The notes under the pieces were generated by a model. That model worked only from the letters and a program-made list of their open reading frames with translations. It made no database searches and was not told where the DNA came from. 20,221 bases of DNA from FACHB-1406 sp034189065 (lineage in GTDB: Bacteria > Cyanobacteriota > Cyanobacteriia > Cyanobacteriales > Spirulinaceae), in NCBI GenBank assembly GCA_034189065.1, contig JAXHVQ010000109.1:1-20221 (forward strand). The letters are read 5' to 3'. Of the stretch, positions 1-5,937 are shown piece after piece (position 1 is the first letter of the stretch; each line of letters starts with the position of its first letter). Both the position numbers and the translations under genes were made by a program.

Positions 1-512
1 TTTTTGAGTTCGGCTAAAACTTGCTCGTGCTTCTCTTTTTCTTGAGGAGATTTCGAGGCTTTTACGGCTTCTTCTACTTGACGCTTTTCCGCTTTCCTCC
101 CTTCGTCTAGTTCTTGATTAATTTGAGCCATGACGTGAAATCTATCGGCGACCACTTGAGCGTTAGGCATTAGTTCTTTGACTAAGTTTTTGTAGCCTTT
201 CCACAAATCTATACTGACTTCTTCAATTTCTTCTAATAAGCACTTGCATGAAGCATCTTTTAGCATTCTTTCAATTTCGGCTGTTGTTACAACTCCTTTC
301 TGAGCAACGCTGCGAATATCTGACTCGATGACTTGCTGGATAATTTGACGAGCTAGTCTTTTTGTATAGGTTCTTCTAGATTGAATAAAATTCAGGTCTT
401 CACTAAAAGGCTTTTGACAGTGTTGACACTTGAATTGTCGTCGATTAATTTCTAAAAATACAAGCTGTTCTCCCCAAGGTAAATCTTTGACAATATAAGG
501 ATTTTTTGAAAC
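1..512 (-). pseudogene. ISL3-family transposase fragment, 5' truncated and internally deleted
   Basis: The minus strand is open from an in-frame TAG (513-515) to the window edge. It encodes the part after the first zinc finger (DLPWGEQLVFLEINRR), a C-x2-C pair (FKCQHCQKPFSE), a helical segment (RLARQIIQQVIESDIRSVA) and the strongly ISL3-like block IDLWKGYKNLVKELMPNAQ followed by VVADRFHVM and a Lys/Glu-rich helix. Two parts expected in full-length ISL3 transposases are missing. One is the N-terminal ~50 residues with the first Cys pair, because a stop precedes the open segment and no start is present. The other is the ~60-residue stretch with the LGIDE motif that holds the first catalytic Asp. 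The text passes directly from MLKDAS to LLEEIEEVS near 230-262 without losing frame. What is seen is the open frame and motifs; the size of the missing part comes from family knowledge. The rest may continue beyond position 1. Confidence 0.8.
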
Positions 513-565
513 CTATATGATGGATACAATGGATATTGCGCTTAATGCAGAATAACGAAGATTGA

Positions 566-850
566 ATGAAAAAAGATATATTTATCGATAATAATATTGC
601 TAAAAACTTTGCCAATCCTCTCGACCCGGAATATAAAAAACTCATAAAGTGGTTACTGACCCAAAACGATGCCTATTTAGTTGTTTCGGTTAAACTTTTA
701 CAAGAATATAAAAGTACCTGTGCTAATGCAACTTCTCCTACCAGTATCCCTCTTATTATCGATCGCCTAACGAGAGATGGAAGACTGCTGAAAATTGAGC
801 GGCAATTCCCACCCTACACAATACTTGATTTGACGGGTGCCGTTTTATAA
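566..850 (+). CDS. Small PIN-like domain protein, probably truncated
   Basis: This 94-residue ORF opens with MKKDIFIDNNIAKNF, where an Asp sits at the end of a beta-strand as in PIN-domain nucleases. It continues with KKLIKWLL, then VVSVKLLQEY, which supplies a second acidic residue, and IPLIIDRLTRDGRLLKI. The layout resembles short stand-alone PIN-like proteins of cyanobacteria, but no exact family is recognised. A full PIN domain is usually 120-150 residues and ends with further acidic residues, so this protein looks short. Its last 16 codons start inside a 17-base sequence (801-817) that recurs exactly at 5763-5779 as the arm of an inverted repeat. The original 3' end may therefore have been replaced by a repeat insertion. 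No antitoxin gene is visible upstream. Whether it is active is unknown. Confidence 0.45.
   Translation: MKKDIFIDNNIAKNFANPLDPEYKKLIKWLLTQNDAYLVVSVKLLQEYKSTCANATSPTSIPLIIDRLTRDGRLLKIERQFPPYTILDLTGAVL
801..817. repeat. Solo copy of a MITE-like arm (17 bp)
   Basis: The sequence GGCAATTCCCACCCTAC is identical to 5763-5779, where it pairs with an inverted partner. Here no partner arm is seen nearby, so it looks like a single surviving end. It lies inside the 3' coding part of the PIN-like ORF. Confidence 0.6.
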
Positions 851-878
851 AACATCTCTACTTCTTCCCTTCTGAGGT

Positions 879-913
879 GTTTACTGGTAACTGTTTACTG
901 GTAACTGTTTATT
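879..913. repeat. Heptamer tandem repeat (GTTTACT/GGTAACT)
   Basis: Five consecutive 7-base units: GTTTACT, GGTAACT, GTTTACT, GGTAACT, GTTTATT. The last unit contains the TAA stop codon of ureA (909-911, read on the minus strand). The reverse-complement motif, AGTTACC/AGTAACC, is found again at 4685-4716. Confidence 0.8.
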
Positions 914-1211
914 GAATAGGGTTGTGTACCGTGACTAATTTTGTGCCGTCGGGAAAAGTCGCCTCAACTTGCACTTCGGGAATCATTTCCGCAATGCCAT
1001 CCATTACATCTTCTCTCGCCAACAAAGTTGCTCCATAACTCATCAATTCTGCAACCGTTCTTCCCTCTCTCGCGCCTTCCAAAATTGCCGCGCTGATATA
1101 GGCAACTGCTTCGGGATAATTGAGTTTGAGTCCTTTGGCTTTGCGTCGTTCGGCGAGAAGGGCGGCAGTAAATACAAGCAGTTTATCTTTTTCTTGGGGG
1201 GTGAGTTGCAT
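909..1211 (-). CDS. ureA: Urease gamma subunit
   Basis: UreA is the small structural subunit of urease, the nickel enzyme that hydrolyses urea to ammonia and carbamate in the cytoplasm. The 100-residue product has the usual length and is recognisable throughout: MQLTPQEKDKLLVFTAALLA, then LNYPEAVAYISAAILEGARE, then VAELMSYGATLLAREDVM, and the end DGTKLVTVHNPIQ. ureD lies 55 bases upstream on the same strand, so the two are probably co-transcribed. In many cyanobacteria ureB and ureC follow ureA directly. Here a heptamer repeat, a PIN-like ORF and a transposase remnant follow instead, so the beta and alpha subunits must be encoded elsewhere or be lost. The stop codon falls inside the repeat, but the protein end looks complete. 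Confidence 0.97.
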   Translation of the reverse strand: MQLTPQEKDKLLVFTAALLAERRKAKGLKLNYPEAVAYISAAILEGAREGRTVAELMSYGATLLAREDVMDGIAEMIPEVQVEATFPDGTKLVTVHNPIQ

Positions 1212-1266
1212 AAGTTGAATCGACTTTGAGATTGCGGCGATCGCGCGACTATCGAAACCAGTTTAG

Positions 1267-2127
1267 CTATTTTACGCCCCCTTGCCACCGTTGCCAAACC
1301 CTGGGGGCGATCGCGGCAGGTTCCCCCATGCCAAGTCGCAGCAGTTGCCACACTCGCACAAACCCATCTTTCGCCTCAGCCGTAGAATTCCCGCGATAGC
1401 GACATAGCAACCCTTCTCCCTGCGTCCGAGTTGCGCTAAATTGCCCGACTTCTACAAAAACTTCTCTCACTTTTGCCAGCAATTCCACAGAAACCGGTTT
1501 CCCCAGATAAATCAGCGTCCCCGCGAGAGGACAACCCGCCAAAGCATTGGGACTGTTAAAAGTTTCCTCGCTACCCGGCAGCCATTGCCTGTCAATCCAC
1601 AACGGTTTCCCCTGCCGCCAAACTTCAGTTCGCGATCGCCATTCTCCCGCCACAAACCTCTCTCCCCTGGCGCTGCGTCCGAAACGGGTTATCTCCCACC
1701 CCAAAAAACTCGCCCCCTCAGCTAAATCAACGCGCACCTCTTGCCGATAATTGGCACCGTTGAATATAATCGCCTCTTGGGGCAACCATTCCAACATTGC
1801 ATTCTCTTCGAGGTCGATCGCGATCGCTTGTCTGGCTTGTTTGCCATTACTGCGATAAACTTTGGTAGCGGCAGCAGTCGTTGCAAGAACTCGACTATTG
1901 GCTTGCAAGCGCAGGGTTTGGTTGAGGCGATCGCCTCCAACAATTCCTCCCGCTGTATGCAGCGCTACAACTTCGCAAATGGGCGATTTGACTGTTGGAT
2001 AAAACGGACGCTGTACCTTCAAAGGCGCTGTAGCATAGGCGCGAACCACTCGAGTCGTTCCCTCGCGATCGCCGCAAACGAGATCGAGACAGCCTTGCCA
2101 AGGAGTTTGCAATTTGCCATTTGTCAT
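1267..2127 (-). CDS. ureD: Urease accessory protein UreD (UreH)
   Basis: UreD is the scaffold that, with UreF and UreG, assembles the nickel centre of apo-urease. The 286-residue product matches the family in length and in its landmarks: WQGCLDLV near the start, PLKVQRPFYP, the glycine-rich HTAGGIVGGD, ATTAAATKVYRS, and LEWLPQEAIIFNGA followed by RFGRSARGERF. It has no catalytic residues of its own. It is the first gene of a ureD-ureA unit. The chosen ATG (2125-2127) is the only good in-frame start before the conserved WQG. It lies within a CCAATGAC motif at the edge of a repeat array, so the first codons (MTNGKLQ) look repeat-derived. The divergent protease gene begins only 41 bases away. 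Confidence 0.96.
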   Translation of the reverse strand: MTNGKLQTPWQGCLDLVCGDREGTTRVVRAYATAPLKVQRPFYPTVKSPICEVVALHTAGGIVGGDRLNQTLRLQANSRVLATTAAATKVYRSNGKQARQAIAIDLEENAMLEWLPQEAIIFNGANYRQEVRVDLAEGASFLGWEITRFGRSARGERFVAGEWRSRTEVWRQGKPLWIDRQWLPGSEETFNSPNALAGCPLAGTLIYLGKPVSVELLAKVREVFVEVGQFSATRTQGEGLLCRYRGNSTAEAKDGFVRVWQLLRLGMGEPAAIAPRVWQRWQGGVK

Positions 2128-2161
2128 TGGTTCTAAAACCTAAAACCTAAAACCTAAAACC
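2123..2161. repeat. Heptamer array (TAAAACC) joined to CCAATGA motif
   Basis: Four TAAAACC units (2134-2161) are joined to a segment whose reverse complement is GGTTTTAGAACCAATGAC. The whole 39-base block recurs in the opposite orientation at 12871-12909. It fills almost all of the gap between the divergent ureD and protease genes and carries the ureD start codon. Confidence 0.85.
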
Positions 2162-2168
2162 TAGTGTC

Positions 2169-2630
2169 GTGCAACTCCCAACCGAAACATCCTCTCTACC
2201 GATTATCGGCTGGCGAGAATACCTCTCGCTGCCAGAACTCGGAATTTCCAACATCAAAGCCAAAATTGATACTGGGGCGCGTTCCTCCGCCTTACACGCC
2301 TTCGAGATCGAACATTTTGAAGAAGATGGAACCCCCAAAATTCGCTTTAAAGTGAATCCCCAACAACGAGATAGCCATATAACAGTCGTTGCCGAAGCCC
2401 AACTTTTAGACCAGCGCGAGGTTCGTAATTCTGGCGGCGGCGCTCAATTGCGACCGGTCATCCAAACTATTGTAAAATTAGGCGATCGCCAGTGGCCGAT
2501 CGAACTCACGCTGACCAATCGCGATGTTATGGGGTTCCGAATGCTGTTGGGGCGAGAAGCCGTGCGCCGACGCTTTTTAGTCGATGCCGGATGTTCCTAC
2601 ATCCAAAGCCAGAAGGAAACAAAAAACTAA
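2169..2630 (+). CDS. RimB-like ATP-dependent zinc protease family protein (retropepsin-like fold)
   Basis: The 153-residue protein belongs to the small family annotated as 'ATP-dependent zinc protease', related to Pseudomonas RimB and structurally like retroviral aspartic proteases. Its signature is visible: PIIGWREYLSLPELGI, then AKIDTGARSSALHA (DTGA at about 34-37, the presumed active-site loop). Further on come a basic RPVIQTIVKLG strand and NRDVMGFRMLLGREAV with the second conserved loop. In Pseudomonas, RimB acts with RimA and RimK in controlling poly-glutamate tails on ribosomal protein S6. Here rimK follows 138 bases downstream on the same strand, which supports a linked role. The start is a GTG, chosen because the family core begins within ten residues of it. 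The true substrate in cyanobacteria is not known from the sequence. Confidence 0.85.
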   Translation: MQLPTETSSLPIIGWREYLSLPELGISNIKAKIDTGARSSALHAFEIEHFEEDGTPKIRFKVNPQQRDSHITVVAEAQLLDQREVRNSGGGAQLRPVIQTIVKLGDRQWPIELTLTNRDVMGFRMLLGREAVRRRFLVDAGCSYIQSQKETKN

Positions 2631-2633
2631 AAA

Positions 2634-2753
2634 TTACGCTTAATGTGAAATAGATGTAGCAAACCCCCATTTTCCCTTAACGCTCAAGCCTATAAGCGTC
2701 TCCTGCTTATAAAGTAACGCCAAAACGTCCCTCCTAATTCACATTAGACGTAA
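2634..2753. mobile_element. MITE-like element with 16-bp terminal inverted repeats
   Basis: The left end TTACGCTTAATGTGAA (2634-2649) and right end TTCACATTAGACGTAA (2738-2753) are inverted copies with 14 of 16 positions matching. Near the centre TATAAGC (2691-2697) pairs with GCTTATA (2705-2711). No ORF is inside. It occupies most of the gap before rimK. A similar end sits alone at 11618-11638. This is read as a small non-autonomous element; no target-site duplication was identified. Confidence 0.55.
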
Positions 2754-2768
2754 ATTCAAAATTCAACA

Positions 2769-3677
2769 ATGAAAATTGCGGTTTTATCTCAAGATGCCTC
2801 TCTCTACTCGACTAGGCGGCTTTTAGAAGCCGGAGAGGAACAGGGACATCAAATACGCGCGGTCAACTATTTGCGCTGTTACATGAATATAGCGTCTCAC
2901 AAACCGACCATTGTGTATCAAGGTCAGCCGTTAGAAGACTTTGATGCGGTGATTCCTCGCATTGGGGCTTCGCGAACGTTTTATGGAACGGCGGTAGTGC
3001 GGCAGTTTGAGGTGATGGGAGTGTTTAGCGCCAACGAATCTCAGGCAATTTCGCGATCGCGCGATAAGTTGCGCTGTTTGCAAATTCTCGCGCGCAAGGG
3101 CATCGGTTTGCCAGTGACGGGTTTTGCCCACGCCACCGAAGATATCGATAGTTTAATTGCTACAGTGGGCGGCGCGCCGTTGGTGATTAAGTTGTTGGAA
3201 GGAACCCAAGGCATTGGCGTAGTTTTAGCTGAAACGCAACAAGCCGCTAAGTCGGTGATTGAAGCCTTTCGGGGACTCGATGCCAACATTTTAGTGCAAG
3301 AATATATTCAAGAAGCAAAAGGTGCCGATTTGCGCTGTTTTGTAGTGGGCGATAAAGTTGTCGCGGCGATGAAACGTCAGGGGGCCCCGGGGGAATTTCG
3401 GTCTAACTTGCATCGCGGCGGAAAAGCTGACAAGGTGAAGTTAACCCCCGAAGAACGCAGTACGGCAGTACGTTCGGCCAAAGCAATGGGACTGCGCATT
3501 GCCGGAGTCGATTTGCTGCGTTCCAACCACGGTCCGGTGGTAATGGAAGTGAACTCGTCTCCCGGACTCGAAGGAGTGGAAAAGGCAACGGGACTCGATG
3601 TTGCAGGGAAAGCCATTGAGTTTGTGGCAAAAAGTGCAGCCGAGGTTAATGCAAAACGCGATCGCGGCCAATATTAA
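2769..3677 (+). CDS. rimK: RimK-type alpha-L-glutamate ligase (ATP-grasp)
   Basis: RimK adds glutamate residues to the C-terminus of ribosomal protein S6, or in some organisms to other acceptors, using ATP. The 302-residue length is typical. The N-terminal domain starts MKIAVLSQDASLYSTRRLLE and contains DAVIPRIGASRTFYG (60-73). The ATP-grasp part shows the glycine-rich loop GTQGIGV (145-151), VQEYIQEAKGADLRCFVVGD (176-195), the NLHRGGKA segment (213-220) and the metal-binding MEVNSSPGLEGVE (259-271). All key elements are present. It lies between a RimB-like protease gene and an AstE-like gene 16 bases downstream, which is a coherent group. Its promoter must lie within or beside the MITE-like element just upstream. 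Substrate specificity (S6 or another protein) cannot be read from the sequence. Confidence 0.95.
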   Translation: MKIAVLSQDASLYSTRRLLEAGEEQGHQIRAVNYLRCYMNIASHKPTIVYQGQPLEDFDAVIPRIGASRTFYGTAVVRQFEVMGVFSANESQAISRSRDKLRCLQILARKGIGLPVTGFAHATEDIDSLIATVGGAPLVIKLLEGTQGIGVVLAETQQAAKSVIEAFRGLDANILVQEYIQEAKGADLRCFVVGDKVVAAMKRQGAPGEFRSNLHRGGKADKVKLTPEERSTAVRSAKAMGLRIAGVDLLRSNHGPVVMEVNSSPGLEGVEKATGLDVAGKAIEFVAKSAAEVNAKRDRGQY

Positions 3678-3693
3678 AGGGCATCTAAACGGA

Positions 3694-4671
3694 ATGGGCG
3701 AGGAACAAAATCAAGGAAACGGCGACGAAAATCGGATCGCGATCGCGGGCGAAACCATTGAACCAGGACAGCGACAGCGCCTCGAAATTCCCATCGCCCG
3801 CCTCCCCACGCAAACAATGCTTTCTCTCCCCGTTGCCGTCGTCAATGGACTCCACCCAGGACCCAAACTGTGGTTGAGTGCAGCCATTCACGGCGATGAA
3901 ATCAACGGCGTTGAAATTATTCGCCAAGTCTTGCAGCAGGTCGATCCCCAACACCTCCAAGGCACGTTAATTGCCGTTCCCATCGTCAACCTTTTTGGAT
4001 TCATCGAACAATCCCGCTATCTCCCCGACCGCCGCGATCTCAATCGCTGTTTTCCCGGTTCTCCCACCGGTTCCCTCGCCTCCCGTCTCGCCCACCTATT
4101 TATGCAAGAGATCGTCCTCAAAAGCACCCACGGCATCGACTTGCACACCGCCGCCGCCCCTCGCGCCAATCTCCCCCAAATTCGCGCCAACACCGACGAC
4201 GAGGAGACCTATCGCTGTGCCTTAGCCTTTAGCGCGCCCGCCACTATCCGCGCCACCACCCGCGACGGTTCCCTGCGACAAGCCGCCGCCCAACGCAAAA
4301 TCCCCGTGTTACTTTACGAAGCGGGAGAAATCTTGCGTTTTGATCGCGAGGCCATTCGCATTGGGGTCGAGGGTATCTTGCGCGTCATGGCTCACCTTAA
4401 TATGCACGAATTTCTCAATTTGTCAATACCGGAGCCAACTTTAGAAATTAAAGAATCGAAGTGGATTCGGGCTTCTCGCAGCGGCATTTTGCACGCTGAA
4501 GTCGCGTTAGGGGAAAAAGTCAGCGAAAAACAGCTTTTGGCAACAATTACCGATGCCTTTGGCGAACAAACGACCTACATTCGAGCTAAATTTACCGGGT
4601 TGGTTATTGGTTGCGTCCAAAATCCCCTCGTCAGTCAGGGGGATGGAATTTTTCATGTGGCTGTGGTTTAG
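3694..4671 (+). CDS. Succinylglutamate desuccinylase/aspartoacylase family protein
   Basis: This zinc-dependent carboxypeptidase-like enzyme of the AstE/AspA family cleaves acyl or amino-acid amides. Counting from the ATG at 3694 (325 residues), zinc ligands appear in AAIHGDEINGVE (HGDE at 66-69) and IDLHTA (His151). The substrate-binding DRRDLNRCFPG is at 112-122 and the catalytic Glu is in LLYEAGE (about 209). The C-terminal domain (SGILHAEVALGEKVSEKQLL) resembles a biotinyl/lipoyl-like barrel. The frame is open back to 3598 inside rimK, but the 3694 ATG leaves a 16-base gap after the rimK stop and begins just ahead of the conserved core, so it is preferred. Because it follows rimK, removal of glutamyl groups is an attractive but unproven role. 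It is unlikely to be arginine-catabolic AstE, since no ast genes are near. Confidence 0.88.
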   Translation: MGEEQNQGNGDENRIAIAGETIEPGQRQRLEIPIARLPTQTMLSLPVAVVNGLHPGPKLWLSAAIHGDEINGVEIIRQVLQQVDPQHLQGTLIAVPIVNLFGFIEQSRYLPDRRDLNRCFPGSPTGSLASRLAHLFMQEIVLKSTHGIDLHTAAAPRANLPQIRANTDDEETYRCALAFSAPATIRATTRDGSLRQAAAQRKIPVLLYEAGEILRFDREAIRIGVEGILRVMAHLNMHEFLNLSIPEPTLEIKESKWIRASRSGILHAEVALGEKVSEKQLLATITDAFGEQTTYIRAKFTGLVIGCVQNPLVSQGDGIFHVAVV

Positions 4672-4684
4672 GGGGAGTCATTTC

Positions 4685-4716
4685 AGTTACCAGTAACCAG
4701 TAAGCAGTTACCAGTT
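4685..4716. repeat. Heptamer tandem repeat (AGTTACC/AGTAACC)
   Basis: Units AGTTACC, AGTAACC, AGTAAGC, AGTTACC and a partial AGTT lie between the AstE-like and ParD-like genes. This is the reverse-complement relative of the array at 879-913. Confidence 0.75.
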
Positions 4717-4776
4717 AAAATGGAGATGTTTCCGACAATATAAGCTTTTAATCAAACTTGCCGGCGACTTAAAACC

Positions 4777-5097
4777 ATGCAAATTGTTCTTCCTCCTGAA
4801 GTCGAAGCCCTAGTACAGCGCCAACTGACGAGCGGTAGATATGAGAGTGCAACTGAGGTTATCCTTGCAGCCATTCGCCTCCTCGAGCAACAACAGGACT
4901 TATACCAAGGGCGACTGCTAGAGCTTCAGAAGGACGTGCTAAGGGGTTGGGAAGCATCTCAACGCGGAGAAGTGGTAGAAGGGACGGCGGCAATGGCACA
5001 AATTCGAGCTAACTTGCGATCGCGCGCGCAACCATTCGGAATAATAAATCCACAATTTCGCTCTACCGAGCCTGCAATTCAAGACATGGAGCGCTAA
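4777..5097 (+). CDS. ParD-like antitoxin with a ParE-like C-terminal stub
   Basis: Residues 1-82 match ParD-family ribbon-helix-helix antitoxins: MQIVLPPEVEALVQRQLTSG (beta-strand and helix), RYESATEVILAAIRLLEQQQ, then the toxin-binding tail QKDVLRGWEASQRGEVVEG and AMAQIRANLRSR. ParD normally stops here. This ORF instead continues in frame for about 24 residues, ending FRSTEPAIQDMER and a stop. That last segment resembles the N-terminus of RelE/ParE toxins, which typically begin with a strand followed by a 'PAIQDLE' helix. No further toxin reading frame is open before smpB. The likely reading is a decayed parDE pair in which the antitoxin stop was lost and most of the toxin deleted. The ParD call is firm; the ParE origin of the tail is inference from pattern memory. 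Confidence 0.8.
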   Translation: MQIVLPPEVEALVQRQLTSGRYESATEVILAAIRLLEQQQDLYQGRLLELQKDVLRGWEASQRGEVVEGTAAMAQIRANLRSRAQPFGIINPQFRSTEPAIQDMER

Positions 5098-5214
5098 AAT
5101 TTTACGAAAGCGCGCTATAATAAATAGTTTATATAAAATACGAAATTCCCAGAAATAAAAAGTTCTCAAAAATCCTCAATTACCACCCGACGAAACATCT
5201 CAGCAAAAGTATAA

Positions 5215-5682
5215 ATGGGCGAAAAAAACGGAAGCATTAAAATCATCAGCGATAATCGCCAAGCGCGCTATCTCTACGAAATTCTCGAAACCTACGAAGC
5301 GGGAATTTCTCTCAGTGGAAGCGAAGTCAAATCCATTCGTGCCGGAAGAGTGAACCTGCGAGACGCATACGGACTCATTCGTAATGGCGAAGCGTGGCTG
5401 TTAAACGCGCATATTTCCCCCTATCAAGCTAGCAGCCAATATTTCAACCACGAACCGCGCCGCACGCGCAAATTATTGCTCAAGCGCAAAGAAATTAGCA
5501 AACTCGTTGGTAAATTGGAACAACAGGGTTTAACCTTAGTGCCTTTGAAGATGTATTTTAAACGCGGTTGGGTTAAATTGAGTCTCGGACTCGGACGCGG
5601 GAAAAAATTGCACGACAAACGCGAGGCAGTCAGAGAACGTCAGGACAAGCGAGAAATGCAGCGCGCGCTCAAGCAATATTAA
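5215..5682 (+). CDS. smpB: SsrA-binding protein SmpB
   Basis: SmpB binds tmRNA and brings it to stalled ribosomes for trans-translation. The 155-residue protein has standard length and landmarks: IKIISDNRQARYLYEILETY, then EAGISLSGSEVKSIRAGRVN, NLRDAYGLIRNGEAWLLNAH, HEPRRTRKLLLKRKEI, and LVPLKMYFKRGWVKLSLGLG. It closes with a basic tail (GRGKKLHDKREAVRERQDKR) that in this family enters the mRNA channel. The ATG at 5215 is right because homologues begin only a few residues before the IKIISDN strand. A TATAAT hexamer at 5116-5121 could belong to its promoter, though no good -35 is seen. No tmRNA gene is in the window. Confidence 0.97.
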   Translation: MGEKNGSIKIISDNRQARYLYEILETYEAGISLSGSEVKSIRAGRVNLRDAYGLIRNGEAWLLNAHISPYQASSQYFNHEPRRTRKLLLKRKEISKLVGKLEQQGLTLVPLKMYFKRGWVKLSLGLGRGKKLHDKREAVRERQDKREMQRALKQY

Positions 5683-5709
5683 GAACCTAGCCAAATCGAT
5701 TAGCAAGGC

Positions 5710-5779
5710 GTGTGGTGGGCATTGCCAAGGGTGAGAGAATTTGTTGAATCTAGCTTTTTTTCGGCAATTCCCACCCTAC
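5710..5779. repeat. MITE-like imperfect inverted repeat (70 bp)
   Basis: GTGTGGTGGGCATTGCC (5710-5726) and GGCAATTCCCACCCTAC (5763-5779) are inverted copies matching at 14 of 17 positions, around a 36-base AT-rich loop. The right arm is duplicated exactly at 801-817. It lies 27 bases after the smpB stop and could also end smpB transcription. GTAGGGTGGGCATTGCC-type repeats are common in cyanobacterial genomes (general knowledge). Confidence 0.65.
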
Positions 5780-5811
5780 GTTATTAAAAATTCTGGTCAT
5801 CAAACAATAAC

Positions 5812-5867
5812 AACTCTTTTTTGGACTTTTTTGGATTGAAAAAACGGCTCCTCCCATAAAAAGAGTT
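5812..5867. repeat. Inverted repeat AACTCTTTTT/AAAAAGAGTT
   Basis: A perfect 10-base inverted repeat (5812-5821 and 5858-5867) encloses a 36-base loop with a short direct repeat, TTTTTTGGA. It lies in the gap between the convergent smpB and SLH genes. A transcription-stop role is possible, but the loop is long. Confidence 0.4.
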
Positions 5868-5896
5868 AGCAACTATATTCTTAACCCGTTTTAATA

Positions 5897-5937
5897 TAGG
5901 GACGTTCAATTTGTAGTCCCTACAGAGTACGTCCCTA
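5897..5937. terminator. Inverted repeat TAGGGACGT/ACGTCCCTA at the end of the SLH gene
   Basis: A perfect 9-base inverted repeat (5897-5905, 5929-5937) with a further TAGTCCCTA between the arms. The right arm contains the TAG stop of the SLH gene (5935-5937, minus strand). It could fold as the 3' hairpin of that transcript. There is no clear U-run, so termination is a guess. It may equally be a dispersed repeat. Confidence 0.4.

Noticed and set aside
566..850. Complete toxin-antitoxin operon
   Set aside because: No antitoxin ORF lies on either side and the PIN-like protein seems truncated.
3598..3693. Upstream extension of the AstE-like gene into rimK
   Set aside because: The extra 32 residues overlap the rimK coding sequence in another frame and show no family resemblance. 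The ATG at 3694 fits the operon spacing.
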